A stretch of 64,000 bases of DNA from Paenibacillus apiarius (lineage in GTDB: Bacteria; Bacillota; Bacilli; Paenibacillales; Paenibacillaceae): positions 3,587,001 through 3,651,000 of the forward strand of contig NZ_JAFFHZ010000001.1 of NCBI RefSeq assembly GCF_017052585.1, in the 5' to 3' direction. The notes under the pieces were generated by a model that searched no databases, was not told the origin of the DNA, and saw nothing but the letters and a program-made list of their open reading frames with translations. Below, piece by piece: positions 62,913-64,000 of the stretch. The position numbers and the translations under genes are program-made. The stretch's first letter is position 1, and each line of letters begins with the position of its first letter.

Positions 62913-63923
62913 ATGACTTTGCCTATTCTATATATGGTCGTTCCTTGTTATAACGAGGAGGAAGTGCTGCCGCTTTCCATACGAAAGCTGACTGATGTGC
63001 TGACTGTGCTTGTTCAGGAACAATTAGTGTCGTGCGAGAGTCGACTGCTGTGTGTCGATGACGGCAGCCGTGACGCCACTTGGATGCGTATCGTCGAAGC
63101 GCGAGAGCGAAATCCGTGGGTTGGCGGATTGAAGCTGGCCCGCAATGCCGGCCATCAGAAAGCGCTATTGGCAGGTTTGATGTATGCGAAAAATTTTGCG
63201 GATTGCATCATTACATTGGATGCCGATTTGCAGGATGATGTTGCGGCGGTGAAGGCGTTCGTTCAAAAATTTCATGAAGGGTACGAAGTCGTCTATGGCG
63301 TTCGCGAAAGCCGGGATTCGGACACATGGTTCAAACGTTGGAGTGCGGAGTCGTTCTATAAGCTGATGCGCCGAATGGGGATTCCGCTCGTATTCAACCA
63401 TGCCGACTACCGCTTGTTAAGCCGGCGCGCCGTGGAACATCTGGGTGAGTTCCAGGAAGCCAATCTGTTCCTGCGCGGTATTGTGCCGATGATCGGTTTG
63501 CGCCAGACCGAGGTTTCCTACCGGCGGCAAGAGCGGGCCGCTGGCGAATCCAAATATCCATTGCGCAAGATGCTGTCGTTCGCGTGGAATGGCGTTACAT
63601 CGTTCAGCATTAAGCCGATAAGGATCGTAACGACGCTTGGCTTCATTAGTTTGGGGGCGTGCGCAGTGGCGGGAACGTACTCGCTTGTTTCCAAGATAGC
63701 GGGTCAGACCGTATCGGGCTGGACGTCCATCATGCTGTCGTTGTGGTTTATCGGCAGCATACAGCTGCTGGCGCTTGGTGTCATCGGGGAATATATCGGC
63801 AAAATCTATAATGAAGTGAAACGCAGACCGCCATATATTATCGATCTCGTGCTGGCTGACAAGCCTGCGTCCGAACAACCGGCTTGGATGGCCACCAGAG
63901 GATGGTCCGAGGGGATGCTATGA
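62913..63923 (+). CDS. Membrane-anchored family 2 glycosyltransferase (GtrB/YkcC type)
   Basis: A 336-residue polyprenyl-phosphate-type glycosyltransferase. The GT-A domain covers about 1-230 with VVPCYNEEEVLP, LCVDDGSRD, TLDADLQDD (metal-binding DxD) and the acceptor-side motif LRGIVPMIGLRQTEVSYRRQ. Two transmembrane helices follow at about 232-255 and 268-292, then a basic tail. Such enzymes attach glucose or a similar sugar to undecaprenyl phosphate for cell-wall polymer or LTA decoration. AAAGGAGCT precedes the ATG. It overlaps the GtrA-like gene by four bases (ATGA), the classical gtrB-gtrA arrangement of flippase and transferase. Confidence 0.92.
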   Translation: MTLPILYMVVPCYNEEEVLPLSIRKLTDVLTVLVQEQLVSCESRLLCVDDGSRDATWMRIVEARERNPWVGGLKLARNAGHQKALLAGLMYAKNFADCIITLDADLQDDVAAVKAFVQKFHEGYEVVYGVRESRDSDTWFKRWSAESFYKLMRRMGIPLVFNHADYRLLSRRAVEHLGEFQEANLFLRGIVPMIGLRQTEVSYRRQERAAGESKYPLRKMLSFAWNGVTSFSIKPIRIVTTLGFISLGACAVAGTYSLVSKIAGQTVSGWTSIMLSLWFIGSIQLLALGVIGEYIGKIYNEVKRRPPYIIDLVLADKPASEQPAWMATRGWSEGML

Positions 63924-64000
63924 GGCCGGTATTGCTGAAGTTGGCCCGGTTGTTCAGCCGGTATGCCCTGGTAGGGGTCGTCAATACATTCGTTGGGCTT
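63920..64000 (+). CDS. GtrA-like flippase, N-terminal part
   Basis: Translation from ATG 63920 gives 27 residues before the window ends (MRPVLLKLARLFSRYALVGV, then VNTFVGL). FSRYALVGVVNT is the typical start of GtrA-family proteins, small four-helix membrane proteins thought to flip polyprenyl-linked sugars. The start overlaps the glycosyltransferase stop, so the two are translationally coupled. Confidence 0.8.
   Translation, partial: MRPVLLKLARLFSRYALVGVVNTFVGL

Overview
The window looks like chromosomal DNA from a Paenibacillus-type Firmicute. Shine-Dalgarno sites are strong (AGGAGG/GGGAGG) and GTG/TTG starts are frequent. There are many B. subtilis-like gene sets (yhbD plus two bactofilins, LipL, a YheI/YheH-type exporter, YesM/YesN-type signalling, an MsmX-like ATPase), and coding GC is moderately high with AT-rich gaps. 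No rRNA, tRNA or CRISPR array was seen. The genus is an inference; no marker gene settles it.

Layout. 1-2.7 kb: 3' part of a lipoteichoic-acid-synthase-type enzyme, a YciI-like protein and LipL. 2.9-6.0 kb: accessory DNA with an 86-bp tandem array, a transposase-derived gene whose promoter carries two LexA-type boxes, a 138-bp tandem duplication and an IS630 remnant. 6.1-14.3 kb: a c-di-GMP (GEMM-I) riboswitch with terminator, a phosphopantetheinyl transferase, a 2244-residue NRPS (half C-A-T-C-A-T-reductase) and a small protein. 14.5-22.4 kb: a chemoreceptor, a yhbD/bactofilin operon and a heterodimeric ABC exporter. 22.4-28.7 kb: metal-related genes (DyP peroxidase, DUF4198 protein, CopC-CopD fusion, truncated Fur-like regulator) and a small kinase-like protein. 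28.8-30.0 kb: a trans-sulfuration-type PLP enzyme.

30.4-51.1 kb is a sugar and cell-wall salvage region. It holds a three-component sensor (AraC-type response regulator, YesM-type kinase, periplasmic-binding-type lipoprotein), murQ, anmK, a serine hydrolase, a double GNAT protein, a complete carbohydrate ABC transporter whose second permease gene has a 1-bp frameshift, a PIG-L deacetylase-like protein, an RpiR regulator and mglBAC. Together these suggest uptake and degradation of (anhydro)MurNAc-type amino sugars by an ABC route, next to a galactose-type importer. 51.5-61.1 kb is one IclR-headed block: oligopeptide ABC transporter (dppBCA, dppDF), M20 peptidase, DUF1177 and AroM. The tail is an AT-rich remnant region with a cluster of short dispersed repeats, then a GT2 glycosyltransferase and the start of a GtrA-like gene.

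The most striking items are: (1) an IS1595-like protein that has lost its catalytic acidic motif but sits under an apparently SOS-controlled promoter; (2) a c-di-GMP riboswitch in front of a reductase-terminated dimodular NRPS; (3) a family of about 28-40 bp dispersed intergenic repeats with at least ten copies; (4) a PTS-free MurNAc salvage island; (5) the DUF1177/AroM/peptide-transporter cluster.
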